A stretch of 64,000 bases of DNA from Leptospira ryugenii (GCF_003114855.1 NZ_BFBB01000008.1:859342-923341); one strand, 5' to 3'. Counted from the first letter of the stretch, positions 19,735-29,036 are shown. Notes: a model not told the origin generated them from the sequence alone. Program-made: numbers and translations.

Positions 19735-20769
19735 TTAGGACTTTAACCAATATAGGAAGCTCCCAAAGGTTTTTAACAAGGAGGGTACCCCGGAAATCTG
19801 CTCGTGGAGGGGGAGATTGTCCCCGTGGGTTAGGGCTGTCGAGGTCCGGAAGACATGTTTATGTCCCTTTTCCTTGAAGTAATTGGCAAGCTTTTTAGAT
19901 TCTTCGGGAGAAATCACTGGGTCGCTATCCCCATGCAAGAGAGAGACAGGCGATTTCAGCCCTCCCATCTGGTAGTAGGGGGAAAATGATTTTGGTAATT
20001 CGATGGGGTAGCTGTTTTGCAGGTCTCTGGCGAGCTGGGTCCGAAACTCTTCAGAATCCATCACCTTCCAGAAAAAATCCTGGGCCTTTGGGCTCCGCGA
20101 CTTGAGTAGTTTGGGAGCTTCTGCTTCCTCCCCCAATCTGTACTTCGCATTGTCCACAGCAGCAAGGTAGAATACTTCTCTGAGCTCTTCGCCCAGGGCT
20201 TTGTCCACTCTGTCCAAAAGATTGTAAAGAAGGACCATCACACCATAGTTGTCTTTGGAAAAGTTTTGAAAGACAAAGGGAAAGGTATCTAAGAAATCAC
20301 AATACCCCCCAACTGCCATAAAAGAGCGAACACGATCGGCAAGACCAGGTCTGGAACAGGCAATGAGACCCATCCCACTTGAGAAACTGACAGAGAAGAA
20401 ACCAAATCGTTTTCCGTCATACCAAGATTTAAGATCACTCAATTCTAAACCTAGAGATTCGATATTGTCTATTGTCTCCAAAGACATACGCAATTGCACT
20501 ACTTCGGTTAACTCTGGTAATATGACAGAAAAACCGCAATGGGATAAATTTTCTGCTAGGTCAATGATCCGCCTATCATCAATTCCAAAAATGCTTAGGC
20601 CATGTTGGAGGTAAATACCTGGCAGTTTTGTTTTTTCTTTGCCTTTAGGCCAATAGCATCTTGCTCTGCGATTGCCTTTTAGTTGGATGGCTTCGGAAAG
20701 GATATTTTTGTTTTTGATCAATCCCCCATAGGTGAATACCAATGGGAGAGAGAGGAGATATGGCCTCAT
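19735..20769 (-). CDS. alpha/beta hydrolase fold protein
   Basis: A 344-residue alpha/beta hydrolase. An HG oxyanion-type motif occurs in LPGIYLQHGLS (about 50-60), the nucleophile elbow appears as S-V-S-F-S-S-G, the acidic residue in SLLHGDSDPV, and the terminal His in TALTHGD. The elbow differs from the usual G-x-S-x-G because the first Gly is Ser. The N-terminal hydrophobic stretch could be a signal or anchor. The substrate is unknown. It lies ten bases downstream of the CheX-like gene on the minus strand, so the three genes 22383-19735 may be co-transcribed. Confidence 0.72.
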   Translation of the reverse strand: MRPYLLSLPLVFTYGGLIKNKNILSEAIQLKGNRRARCYWPKGKEKTKLPGIYLQHGLSIFGIDDRRIIDLAENLSHCGFSVILPELTEVVQLRMSLETIDNIESLGLELSDLKSWYDGKRFGFFSVSFSSGMGLIACSRPGLADRVRSFMAVGGYCDFLDTFPFVFQNFSKDNYGVMVLLYNLLDRVDKALGEELREVFYLAAVDNAKYRLGEEAEAPKLLKSRSPKAQDFFWKVMDSEEFRTQLARDLQNSYPIELPKSFSPYYQMGGLKSPVSLLHGDSDPVISPEESKKLANYFKEKGHKHVFRTSTALTHGDNLPLHEQISGVPSLLKTFGSFLYWLKS

Positions 20770-20779
20770 GCTTGGTCAG

Positions 20780-21292
20780 TTATTGTATCTTAGAAAATTT
20801 TTCCAACAACAAAATGACATGAAGCCTTCCGACGTATTGTTCCTCGCGCCTATCTTTTAAAAAGAAGATTAAAATATATTGGCGGTAATCAGAAAGGGAA
20901 ATAGGAACTAGTTTATGGTTCAGATCAATAGGAGAAGAGATTTCGATATTGTAACGTCCCAATTGCATCTCAGTAATCAGATGTCCAGAGAGCTGGTTTG
21001 CAAACTCAAGCATAATGGAAGACGAATGAGCTTTTGAGGTTGGGTCGATTTGGAAATTCCGAGCAATCTTCGGTAATAGTTTCAACTTGGTATAGCCGTC
21101 TAGGCCAAGGTACAATTTACCGTTTAGATCCCCATGAAATTCAACACAGGTGCAATTTTCAAAACAAAGCCCTTCATTTTTCGAGGGACCATAGGCTTCC
21201 CTATCAGCCTGGATGAGGAGCATTTTATGGAACTGCTCTGGCAGTACCTGAGACAAAGTTAAAATAAATTTTTCATCGAGTAAAGGATCCAT
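20780..21292 (-). CDS. CheX/CheC-like protein
   Basis: A 170-residue protein resembling the CheX/CheC/FliY phosphatase fold, proteins that dephosphorylate CheY-P. The pattern GDLNGKLYLGLDGYTKLKLL followed by the helix LEFANQLSGHLITEM shows the E-x2-N signature of this fold. Only one such helix is evident, as in CheX. Its ATG shares one base with the stop of the upstream GAF/degenerate-GGDEF gene (TAATG at 21290-21294), so they are coupled. Function is inferred from fold; no che genes are adjacent. Confidence 0.6.
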   Translation of the reverse strand: MDPLLDEKFILTLSQVLPEQFHKMLLIQADREAYGPSKNEGLCFENCTCVEFHGDLNGKLYLGLDGYTKLKLLPKIARNFQIDPTSKAHSSSIMLEFANQLSGHLITEMQLGRYNIEISSPIDLNHKLVPISLSDYRQYILIFFLKDRREEQYVGRLHVILLLEKFSKIQ

Positions 21293-22383
21293 TAGGCAGC
21301 ATTGCTTAGCAAACTATCCTCTAAAGATATGAATGCTTGTTTGATCCAATGGTTGTATTTCCCTTGGATAGATTTGTTTGGTGCAAAGCCCAATGCGATC
21401 TCACATTCATAACCTAAGGATTCGAGATCGCTCACAAAACTATGAATGAAACCTGAAAACTCCAATACCGAACGATTTGGGATGATGCTTGCAAGGAGTT
21501 GCTCTTCTAGAAAGAATAAGCCCAAATCTGAATACCCTTTCTCCTTCAAACTTTGGTTCAAACAAATTGCATATTCCAAGTCATGTTTCTTTAGGACAAA
21601 TTTCATGAGGATCAAGTTTTGGATTTCTTTGGAATCAAACTTTTCCTTTGCCACCTGATAAAAGTGAGACTTGTTAAACAAATAGGTTCTTGGATCTAAA
21701 ATCGCTTTTTCGTATTGTTTTGATTCGAGGAGGCGTTCTGCAAGCGGTAGAGTCGATAACCAGAGTTGGTTGATTTCTAAATCAGAAAAGATTTCTTTTG
21801 TCTCTAAGTACACAAGTCCCAAAATCTCTCGGTTGGCAAGAATAGGTAGGAAAAGTCTTTTTCGGTCAGTTGACAACTGGGGGTTTCCTTTGCGTACATG
21901 GATCTCATCGTTTTCTTCCCATTCGATGCCATCAGCAAGTGAATCGACTAATAGATTTCCTTTTTGCCATAATGTCTCGTTGAATTTGATACCATCAAAA
22001 TACGCATACATGACACTGCTGATTTTTGGAAGAGCAAATCGAATGGGGAAGCTACGAACTGTATCTGCAAAACGATTTCGTTTTTCTTTCTCAAGAATTT
22101 CCTTTGCCAAAAGAATCGGATCCTCACCGTTTAAGATAGGGGTTTGGGGGAAATTCGGTAGAGAAATGTTTGGTTTCGTATTTCTTTCGACACTGTGAAG
22201 ATTTCCCGTTTCTTCATGGAATGTCTCTGGCGGCTTAGACATTTCGCTTACACTGTAAATGAGCAAAGACAACAGTAATGTGGAGCTAAGTAACAAACCA
22301 AAGGTCACCCAAGAAAAGTACAACCAGAATTGAAGAATTAATCCGATGCTGAAAAAAATGAGAGGAATAAAATATCGTTTCAT
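21292..22383 (-). CDS. membrane protein with GAF-like and degenerate GGDEF-like domains
   Basis: A 363-residue protein. Two transmembrane segments at the N terminus (IPLIFFSIGLILQFWLYF and FGLLLSSTLLLSLLIY) are followed by a GAF-like domain (about 120-230, ending RLFLPILANREILGLVYLET). A last domain starts ILDPRTYLFNKSHF, which matches the beginning of GGDEF domains but lacks the GGDEF motif, so it is probably not an active diguanylate cyclase. A longer frame begins at GTG 22455, directly abutting the divergent methyltransferase ATG; the ATG at 22383 starts the first membrane segment and is preferred. Coupled to the CheX-like gene. Confidence 0.65.
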   Translation of the reverse strand: MKRYFIPLIFFSIGLILQFWLYFSWVTFGLLLSSTLLLSLLIYSVSEMSKPPETFHEETGNLHSVERNTKPNISLPNFPQTPILNGEDPILLAKEILEKEKRNRFADTVRSFPIRFALPKISSVMYAYFDGIKFNETLWQKGNLLVDSLADGIEWEENDEIHVRKGNPQLSTDRKRLFLPILANREILGLVYLETKEIFSDLEINQLWLSTLPLAERLLESKQYEKAILDPRTYLFNKSHFYQVAKEKFDSKEIQNLILMKFVLKKHDLEYAICLNQSLKEKGYSDLGLFFLEEQLLASIIPNRSVLEFSGFIHSFVSDLESLGYECEIALGFAPNKSIQGKYNHWIKQAFISLEDSLLSNAA

Positions 22384-22455
22384 GTGTTCTTTGCCGTTAC
22401 TATACATAACGGCAAAATGTGAGATCCCATAAACGATTTTCCCAAAAGCCAGCAC

Positions 22456-23196
22456 ATGAAACTATATACAGAACTTGCAGAGTATTATTTCTCCATTGAA
22501 GAAGCTGGCCGAAAATTTCACGAGGAAGTGGAATTTCTACGGGAAACATTTAAACGACATAAAATAGCTACAGTCATTGATGTAGGCTGTGGAACTGGGG
22601 AACATGTCAAAGAACTCCAGGCTATGGGTTTTAAGGCATTGGGAGTAGATGGCTCAAATCGCATGTTGGAAATTGCAAAAACAAGATTTCCGCACTGTAA
22701 ATTTGAATTTGGCAGAATGGAAGATTATTTCGCAAAACAGCCTGTAGATGCAATTACCTGTCTATTTGGCACTTTTAATTATTTATTAGATGATAATGCT
22801 GTCATAACTTTTTTACGGAATACCCATAGAAATCTCAAACAAGCAGGTTTAGCTATCTTTGAAATCTGGAATGCTGACCCAATCTATAAAATCAAACGAA
22901 AGCCGCTAACAACGGTAAGTAATGTAAGGCAAGGTTCTGTCGCCATCCGACGGAATCGTGGCTTTAGGATGACTAGGGCAGACGATGTAGCGATTGTCGA
23001 AGTAAATTATGTTTATAATCTTAACCATAAGGATTTGAAAGACCGCCACACCATGCGCGTTTTCCATTACCCTCAAATCCAAACCTTCCTAGAGGATGCA
23101 AAATTTGAAATTTTGCATGTCTATGGCAGTTACGCGGGAGACAAATACATCCGGTCAGGAGCTAGGATGTTGGTTGTTGCCAAAAAGAGGTCTTGA
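22456..23196 (+). CDS. class I SAM-dependent methyltransferase
   Basis: A 246-residue methyltransferase with the SAM-binding motif I VIDVGCGTGEHVKELQAMGF (about 40-59), the acidic residue at the end of strand 2 (LGVDGSNRML), and post-I features including ITCLFGTFNYL. Such proteins methylate small molecules, lipids or proteins; the substrate cannot be told. It runs in the same direction as lpdA, 42 bases upstream, but a functional link is not obvious. The ATG at 22456 opens the family-like sequence. Confidence 0.87.
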   Translation: MKLYTELAEYYFSIEEAGRKFHEEVEFLRETFKRHKIATVIDVGCGTGEHVKELQAMGFKALGVDGSNRMLEIAKTRFPHCKFEFGRMEDYFAKQPVDAITCLFGTFNYLLDDNAVITFLRNTHRNLKQAGLAIFEIWNADPIYKIKRKPLTTVSNVRQGSVAIRRNRGFRMTRADDVAIVEVNYVYNLNHKDLKDRHTMRVFHYPQIQTFLEDAKFEILHVYGSYAGDKYIRSGARMLVVAKKRS

Positions 23197-23238
23197 CTTT
23201 CCTCTGAAATCGGATATTCCCATTGTCTGGGAGTATAT

Positions 23239-24666
23239 ATGGCCGAAAATACAAAGTTCCAAGTTCTTGTGATCGGCGGCGGGCCAGGCGGCTACGTGGC
23301 AGCTATTCGTGCGGCACAATTGGGTTTCCAAACCGCAGTGGTCGAGAAGGAAAGGTTGGGTGGAGTCTGTTTGAATTGGGGTTGTATTCCCACAAAAGCT
23401 CTGTTAGAGAGTGCCCACGTGCTGGAACATCTTAGGTCAGCTGCCCAATTCGGTTTGAAGGCAGAAAAGGTTGGAGTTGAGTTTGATGCTGTAATTAAAC
23501 GCTCACGTTCTGTGGCTGACCAAATGGCAAAGGGAGTTGAGTTCTTGATGAAAAAGAACAAAATTACAACCCTTCCTGGAACTGCAAAATTTGTAGATCG
23601 CAACCAACTTGAAATCCGCACCGAATCTGGGGAAATATCCAAAGTTTCTGCGGACTATATCATCATTGCAACTGGAGCACGTAGTAAGGCTCTGCCTTTT
23701 TTGCCCTTCGACGGCAAACAAATATTAGCTGCTAGAGATGCAATGGTACTTCCTAGCATTCCCAAATCTCTGGCCATTATCGGCGCGGGTGCCATTGGAG
23801 TCGAATTCGCTGACTTCTATGCTTCCATGGGATCCAAGGTAAGCATGGTTGAATTCCAAGAACATCTATTGCCGAATGAGGATGAGGAGATTTCAGCTAT
23901 ATTGGAACGATCTTTTAAAAAAAGAGGGATAGAAGCTCATCTGGGCTTTGGTCTTGAGTCTGCTAGTATGGGAGCGGACTCCGTGGAATTGACCTTACTT
24001 GACCGTAAGACAGCAAAAAAAGATAAACTAACGTTTGAGAAGGTGATTGTTGGCATCGGAATCACTCCCAATACGGATAATCTAGGTTTAGAGCAGATTG
24101 GAATCAAAATGAAAAATGGTTTCATTGAAGTAGATGCGCATTACAAAACGAGTGTCGAACATATCTATTCCATCGGGGATTGTATACCAACACCCAGTCT
24201 TGCGCATGTGGCCAGTGCGGAAGGGATCCGCGCAGCAGAACACATCTCGATTAGGAATGGAAATCCTCACCACCTAAATATACATCCTTTGAATTATGCC
24301 TACATTCCTGGTTGTACGTATTGCCATCCTGAAGTTGCCAGCGTGGGTCTTACGGAAAAAAAAGCGATTAGCATGGGTTATGAGGTTTCTGTAGGAAAGT
24401 TTCCTTTTACTGCTAGCGGACGTGCGCAAGCGCAAGGAGATACAACAGGTATGGTAAAGATTGTGTCAGATAAACAGCATGGTGAGATTTTAGGAGCCCA
24501 TATCATTGGGGGGGCTGCAACAGAAATGATCGCTGAACTTACGGTAGGTGCAAGTATGGAACTAACGGTTCGAGAGCTCGCTTCTATTATCCACTCTCAT
24601 CCCACCCTTTCCGAAGGGGTGATGGAAGCTTCGGCTGCAGTGCTCGGCGAAGCCATAAACATTTGA
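23239..24666 (+). CDS. lpdA: dihydrolipoyl dehydrogenase (E3)
   Basis: A 475-residue flavoprotein disulfide reductase that reoxidises dihydrolipoamide in 2-oxoacid dehydrogenase or glycine-cleavage complexes. The FAD motif is GGGPGG (13-18) and the redox-active disulfide is in GGVCLNWGCIPTK (C44/C49). The NAD-binding GAGAIGVEFADFY, the YSIGDC FAD strand, and the C-terminal HPTLSEGVMEA with the catalytic His are all present. GGGAG precedes the ATG. No E1 or E2 gene is next to it. A symmetrical hairpin ends the transcript. Confidence 0.95.
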   Translation: MAENTKFQVLVIGGGPGGYVAAIRAAQLGFQTAVVEKERLGGVCLNWGCIPTKALLESAHVLEHLRSAAQFGLKAEKVGVEFDAVIKRSRSVADQMAKGVEFLMKKNKITTLPGTAKFVDRNQLEIRTESGEISKVSADYIIIATGARSKALPFLPFDGKQILAARDAMVLPSIPKSLAIIGAGAIGVEFADFYASMGSKVSMVEFQEHLLPNEDEEISAILERSFKKRGIEAHLGFGLESASMGADSVELTLLDRKTAKKDKLTFEKVIVGIGITPNTDNLGLEQIGIKMKNGFIEVDAHYKTSVEHIYSIGDCIPTPSLAHVASAEGIRAAEHISIRNGNPHHLNIHPLNYAYIPGCTYCHPEVASVGLTEKKAISMGYEVSVGKFPFTASGRAQAQGDTTGMVKIVSDKQHGEILGAHIIGGAATEMIAELTVGASMELTVRELASIIHSHPTLSEGVMEASAAVLGEAINI

Positions 24667-24671
24667 AAGAT

Positions 24672-24695
24672 GGCTACCAATGAAAATTGGTAGCC
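24672..24695. terminator. symmetrical hairpin between convergent genes
   Basis: A perfect 10-bp stem, GGCTACCAAT with ATTGGTAGCC, closes a GAAA tetraloop. It starts five bases after the lpdA stop and precedes the convergent membrane-protein stop at 24707. No good T run follows on either strand, so termination is probable rather than certain. Confidence 0.6.
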
Positions 24696-24706
24696 TAAAT
24701 CACAAT

Positions 24707-25324
24707 CTATACTTCCGTACTGATTGTTCCTGATTGTTTGATTGAGAACCAAACCACTAAAGATCCAATTCCACCAGCGAGCAAGAGAACTACCAAGCCA
24801 TCAACTGACAAGAATGGAACGCTGCTTCCTGCATGTCTTCCGAATCCCATAAAGAATAACATGGGAACTGACAAGAAGGTATTGATCCTTGAAAAGAGAA
24901 GAGCTCTTTTTGGAATCGAAGGGTCTGCTGCATTTCCAGACTTAACTCCGTTTATAATTTTTCTTTGGCTTGGCCAAATGACAAACCACACATTGAACCA
25001 CATGATACTTCCTAGCAGCATCCCCAATAAAATCCAAGAAGTCCAGTTTGGCGCGGAAACACGCAATCCACCCTTCTCAAAGAGTAGAGCATAATACGTT
25101 AAACCAGAAAGGAAAGTTACCATTGCACCCCATCTGAACCAGAAAAGTACTCTAGGCATAAGTTCAGGTACTAAAACTTTTTTGACACCTGCATCCAATT
25201 TGCCTTGTACGGGAACGTTGACTAAATTGAGAAAGTAGAGAAGTCCAATCCAACAAACCCCTGCTACATAATGAACCCAACGCACGGCAAACAAGCCCAA
25301 GGCGTTAACATCTAAGTTTTCCAT
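24707..25324 (-). CDS. PuuD/Urate_ox_N-type integral membrane protein
   Basis: A 205-residue membrane protein with about five transmembrane helices. RWVHYVAGVCWIGLLYFLNLVNVP, LFWFRWGAMVTFLSGLTYYALL and LGSIMWFNVWFVIWPSQRKII match the Urate_ox_N family (the membrane part of urate hydroxylase PuuD). In PuuD this part is followed by a cytochrome c domain, which is absent here. Histidines and tryptophans in the first helices could bind haem. No purine-catabolism gene is near, so a urate role is doubtful. GGGAG six bases before the ATG supports the start. Confidence 0.72.
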   Translation of the reverse strand: MENLDVNALGLFAVRWVHYVAGVCWIGLLYFLNLVNVPVQGKLDAGVKKVLVPELMPRVLFWFRWGAMVTFLSGLTYYALLFEKGGLRVSAPNWTSWILLGMLLGSIMWFNVWFVIWPSQRKIINGVKSGNAADPSIPKRALLFSRINTFLSVPMLFFMGFGRHAGSSVPFLSVDGLVVLLLAGGIGSLVVWFSIKQSGTISTEV

Positions 25325-25421
25325 TCGATACTCCCAAAAATAAATCGATGATTGGATTTAGTCTGGTAGAATAATTCTAAATTGACAAGTTTTAATTCTG
25401 AGGAGGAGGAAAAAGAGGGAA

Positions 25422-25700
25422 CTACAGCCTTCTTTTGTAGATTACTTTTGGTTTTCGTATATAAATAAATTCACCCTCGCGCTCCGATAAAACAGTCGAA
25501 TCAAATTGGTAGGAATGCTTGTTATCACGAAAGTGGACCGTGATATCGGAACCAAATTCCAAACTGACTTGGTTTTCTGGCAGAAAGAGCTTCATCCGAA
25601 AGGCTTCCATGCTCTCAAATTTTGCCTGCCAAGTTGATGATTGCGATGCAGTCTCAACTCGCTTCAGTTGGAGTGGCATGGGTTTTTTGAATCCAGACAT
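25422..25700 (-). CDS. small hypothetical protein, beta-rich
   Basis: A 92-residue protein with no recognised family. The sequence alternates short strands (SLEFGSDITVHFRDNKHSYQFDSTVLSEREGEFIYIRKPKVI), which loosely recalls the N-terminal domain of PilZ/YcgR proteins, but the PilZ RxxxR motif is not present. It has no signal peptide. It follows the histidine kinase gene by 81 bases on the same strand and may share its transcript. The start has no clear ribosome binding site. Real coding potential is likely from its strand context and composition. Confidence 0.5.
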   Translation of the reverse strand: MSGFKKPMPLQLKRVETASQSSTWQAKFESMEAFRMKLFLPENQVSLEFGSDITVHFRDNKHSYQFDSTVLSEREGEFIYIRKPKVIYKRRL

Positions 25701-25781
25701 AGGCGATGGAACAATTTTAGCAGATGATCATCACCTAGTCACCACATTAAACAAAAAAGCTTTGCCTTTTCTAAACAAGGC

Positions 25782-27206
25782 CTAGTCCTTTTCCGTAACC
25801 TGGTCTCGAACACATTGTGGGAAGTTAAGTAAGAACTGCGTCCCTTTATCTACTTCACTCTGTATCTCCCACTTTGCCTTATGGAGGTGCAAAAATTCTT
25901 TCACAAGGATCAAACCCAGGCCAGTGCCAGACTCTCCATTTGTGCCTTCTGTGGAAATAGATCGATCAATGCGAAAGAGAGATTCGCGAATAGAAGGTCG
26001 TATTCCAATCCCATTGTCACTAATTTTGAGAACTAAATCCTGCCCATCGGATTGCATCTCGATTTTGACTTGGCCTTTTACTTTGGTGTATTTGATCGAA
26101 TTTGAAACTAAGTTCCGTAGAATGGTTTGAATCATCGCTTCGTCTAAATGGACGTACAATGTATGTAAGTTGACGATTTGGATCGAGATATCTTTTTTCT
26201 CTGCGGAACCGTATACAAGTTGAACAACATTTTGTATAACTTTCGCAATGTCAAAAGTGCTAGGTGAAAATTGAAGTTTGCCTGTTTGCGAACTTGCCCA
26301 AAGAAGTAGATTTTCCAATAACTGAATTGTTTTTTTTGCACTCAATTCTATAAACTCAATGTATTGGCTCAAATTTTCAGATCTGCCTTCTGATAAATCT
26401 GTCTTTATCAAGTCTGCAAAACCCAGGATTGAATTAAATGGAGATCGCAGATCATGTGCAATTATAGAAAAGAATTTATCCTTCGTTGAGTTAGCAAGTT
26501 TGATGGTTTCTGATGTTTCCAGTAAAGAACTATAACTTTTTTCTAGATCTATCTTTTGCTTTTTGATTAACTTCTCTTGTTGAAATCTTTTTAAATTGGT
26601 ATTCCACATCAAAAAAGAGGAAAAAGCTCCGATTCCTACGAAAGAGAGTGCATTTACCCTATTTGAAAGTAAGATTGCCTCATTTGTCTGAAAGGACGTC
26701 ATAAGAAAATGCATAATCGTATACGAAACCAAAAAAATTAAAATGGAATAAATTGGCCGAAGAACAATGATTATTGGGCTAGTTACACAAATAAAAAGAA
26801 AAGGTGAAATAGCGGGCGTAATGAGCTGGTCTAAGGAGGAAAGTCCTATTCCAAAAGAAATCCCCATCATAAAAGAAAGAATTGAAATGAACAGATCAAT
26901 GTTGGTGCGATTATCAACTTTATCTTTTAGCAAAAATAAAGTTAGAAAGAGAGAGGAAAAGAATAACAGTGACAAAGAATGGCATACTATGATACCTAAA
27001 CGCCATTTGTATTCGATAGGAGAACTTCCCTCTAGTCCATAGTAAAAAAGAACTATGTGTATACTATTGAGAAAGACGATAATGGGCGCTAAAATATATA
27101 GAAATCGTACATTTCGTTCGGAAAGAGATCTCTCAAATTCTTTCGATTCCTCTTTGCTTAGAGTAGCTAAATTAAAGAGAAACCGAGAATAATCTGAGAA
27201 GGACAT
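25782..27206 (-). CDS. membrane sensor histidine kinase
   Basis: A 474-residue sensor kinase. The N-terminal ~200 residues hold about six transmembrane helices, resembling a multi-pass membrane sensor. A coiled linker (about 205-245) leads to the HisKA dimerisation helix FFSIIAHDLRSPFNSILGF with the phosphorylated His. The HATPase_c domain shows the N box (LRNLVSNSIKY), G1 (ISDNGIGI) and G2 (GESGTGLGLIL). No response regulator gene is adjacent, so it is an orphan kinase here. It follows the upstream secreted-protein gene after three bases. Confidence 0.9.
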   Translation of the reverse strand: MSFSDYSRFLFNLATLSKEESKEFERSLSERNVRFLYILAPIIVFLNSIHIVLFYYGLEGSSPIEYKWRLGIIVCHSLSLLFFSSLFLTLFLLKDKVDNRTNIDLFISILSFMMGISFGIGLSSLDQLITPAISPFLFICVTSPIIIVLRPIYSILIFLVSYTIMHFLMTSFQTNEAILLSNRVNALSFVGIGAFSSFLMWNTNLKRFQQEKLIKKQKIDLEKSYSSLLETSETIKLANSTKDKFFSIIAHDLRSPFNSILGFADLIKTDLSEGRSENLSQYIEFIELSAKKTIQLLENLLLWASSQTGKLQFSPSTFDIAKVIQNVVQLVYGSAEKKDISIQIVNLHTLYVHLDEAMIQTILRNLVSNSIKYTKVKGQVKIEMQSDGQDLVLKISDNGIGIRPSIRESLFRIDRSISTEGTNGESGTGLGLILVKEFLHLHKAKWEIQSEVDKGTQFLLNFPQCVRDQVTEKD

Positions 27207-27209
27207 AGC

Positions 27210-28043
27210 TCAAAGAGGATCCGTTTCGGGTGGCAATACCGGCCCGCTCTGTTCAGTATTTGGATTTTTACCTGGTTCACTTGTGTTGGGTGAGGTGCTT
27301 GGGGGAGAAATCAATCCATTGTTATTTGGCTCTGTTTTGGGATAATCACCATCAGCAGAAAATGGATTGCGGAAACCTTCCACAGAGTTCAACCACTGGT
27401 CACTACTTTGTTGAGGGGCACCTTCTTGGTTTGGATAGGATTCAATAGGACGAATCGTTATTGAAATGTACTGGATTGCCTTTTCGTCTCTTACGGGGTC
27501 TAGATAGGCCAAACTATCATTTCGCCACCTGGTTCTAATTCTAGGCTCCATACGAAAACTTTTCATGATTAGATCAAAATCTTTTGCGTATTGGTTGTAT
27601 CGATTGCGAGGGGTTTTAGTTTGCAAAACATAGTACATGTTTCCTTTCTTATGGAAGAGAAATCGATTGGTTACCAAAGTTTTGTTTTCATGGTAATGTA
27701 AGACCAAAAAAACCGATTCATCAAAACTTGGAAACTGATCTTCCAGCATTTTTTCTCGGACAACTTTTAGGTCAGTATAACGCTTAAGAAAAAGGTCTAT
27801 TGACTCCTCAATAAACCGATCCAAATCATATTCTTTGGTACGTCGAACCACATCCAACTGGAGAACTGCCTCCCGGTTCGATTTATAGAATTGGATGCGT
27901 GCCGTCTCAGAATTCCGCAAAACGGCTTTGTTCCATCCTCGTGGAAATTCAAAAGCAAAGCCCAATGAATCTTCGATCCATGTGCCTGCCATGAGAGGGT
28001 AGGATAGGAAAAAGAGTAAAAATACAATTCTGAGTGTCTTCAT
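27210..28043 (-). CDS. secreted hypothetical protein with PsbP/DcrB-like domain and Pro/Asn-rich tail
   Basis: A 277-residue exported protein with a clear signal peptide (MKTLRIVFLLFFLSYPLMA). The next ~150 residues (WIEDSLGFAFEFPRGWNKAV...LVTNRFLFHKKGNMYYVLQTKTP) look like the PsbP/DcrB fold often found in bacterial surface or periplasmic proteins. The last ~70 residues are low-complexity, rich in Pro, Asn, Ser and Gly, like a flexible surface tail. It lies between the epimerase (30 bases) and histidine kinase (3 bases) in a minus-strand run. No enzymatic role is evident. Confidence 0.6.
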   Translation of the reverse strand: MKTLRIVFLLFFLSYPLMAGTWIEDSLGFAFEFPRGWNKAVLRNSETARIQFYKSNREAVLQLDVVRRTKEYDLDRFIEESIDLFLKRYTDLKVVREKMLEDQFPSFDESVFLVLHYHENKTLVTNRFLFHKKGNMYYVLQTKTPRNRYNQYAKDFDLIMKSFRMEPRIRTRWRNDSLAYLDPVRDEKAIQYISITIRPIESYPNQEGAPQQSSDQWLNSVEGFRNPFSADGDYPKTEPNNNGLISPPSTSPNTSEPGKNPNTEQSGPVLPPETDPL

Positions 28044-28073
28044 TGTTTAGAATATCGGCACACCTTTAGTGAA

Positions 28074-29036
28074 TTATTGACTATGAATATTCGCTTTTCG
28101 TAAGCTCCTCTGCTGTTTTATTCCTAAATCTTTCCAGGATTCCTCATCGTAAATCCACACTGCTTTGAGTAGGCCTGCAAGCGGAAATTCTCTACTTAGG
28201 TGAGGGTTTTGTTTCCTCCTCCAGGTGTGCCATTTTTCCCAGAGTCGTACCAAAAAAGGAAAGAGAGGGACAGGGATCAGAAAGGATCGTTTTCCTTTCC
28301 ATTCCTGGAAAAGCTCATACAACTCAACTATACGGATTGGTTCTGGCTCACTCAGAACATAGATGGGACGCACCGTCTCTCCACCAAGGGACTTGTGGCA
28401 CCAAAACACCAAGGCAGCTAAGAGATCCTCAATATGCAAAATGGATTTTTCCTTTTCCTCCCAGAGATGCAGACGGATCCCTTTCTGAAACAAGGCTTTG
28501 GTCTTTGTGATAAAACTTTTTGTACCTTCGCCATATACAGAAGCAATCCGAAAGATCGAATATCTAAGTTGAGAGGAGATCACTGCATCCTCGGCTAGAA
28601 TTTTTGATTTGGCATAGAAACTCTCTCCCAGTCGATCTGAGGAAGGAACAATCTTTCCACTTGGGTTGCCGTAAACAGACACAGAGCTCATTAAGCCAAA
28701 AATCGGTTTTTTTGCTAGCGAGTTGGCCCAAGTGACAAGCACTTTCGTAGAAATGGCATTGATTTGTTCAAATTGTTGGTAGGTAATTTTACTTCCTGAA
28801 ACGGCCGCAGCTAGGTGTAGAACCAAATCAACAGATTCAGAAATTTGCAGATCTTGTACAGAGTGTACGTTTTCAAAATCCCGTTCATAGAATTTAAAAT
28901 TTTGGTGGTGTCTAATTTCTGAGGGTATATTGCTATACTGTTTGCCAATGGCTATGATTTTGTATTTGGGCAACAATCGAAGGCATAACTTACTTCCAAT
29001 TACACCAGAAACTCCTGTCAAAAGAATTTGTTTCAT
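28074..29036 (-). CDS. NAD-dependent epimerase/dehydratase family protein
   Basis: A 320-residue extended-SDR protein. The N-terminal Rossmann motif reads LLTGVSGVIGSKLC (TGxxGxxG), followed by LVLHLAAAVSG and a catalytic Tyr and Lys in F-Y-A-K-S-K. Such enzymes epimerise, dehydrate or reduce nucleotide sugars or related substrates. The C-terminal half is basic and less typical. It is 13 bases downstream of the DUF445 gene on the same strand. The substrate is unknown; no LPS sugar cluster is adjacent. Confidence 0.82.
   Translation of the reverse strand: MKQILLTGVSGVIGSKLCLRLLPKYKIIAIGKQYSNIPSEIRHHQNFKFYERDFENVHSVQDLQISESVDLVLHLAAAVSGSKITYQQFEQINAISTKVLVTWANSLAKKPIFGLMSSVSVYGNPSGKIVPSSDRLGESFYAKSKILAEDAVISSQLRYSIFRIASVYGEGTKSFITKTKALFQKGIRLHLWEEKEKSILHIEDLLAALVFWCHKSLGGETVRPIYVLSEPEPIRIVELYELFQEWKGKRSFLIPVPLFPFLVRLWEKWHTWRRKQNPHLSREFPLAGLLKAVWIYDEESWKDLGIKQQRSLRKANIHSQ

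Noticed and set aside
22384..22455. N-terminal extension of the GAF/degenerate-GGDEF protein to GTG 22455
   Set aside because: It would begin directly next to the divergent methyltransferase ATG, leaving no promoter room, and adds residues before the first membrane segment without a ribosome binding site.
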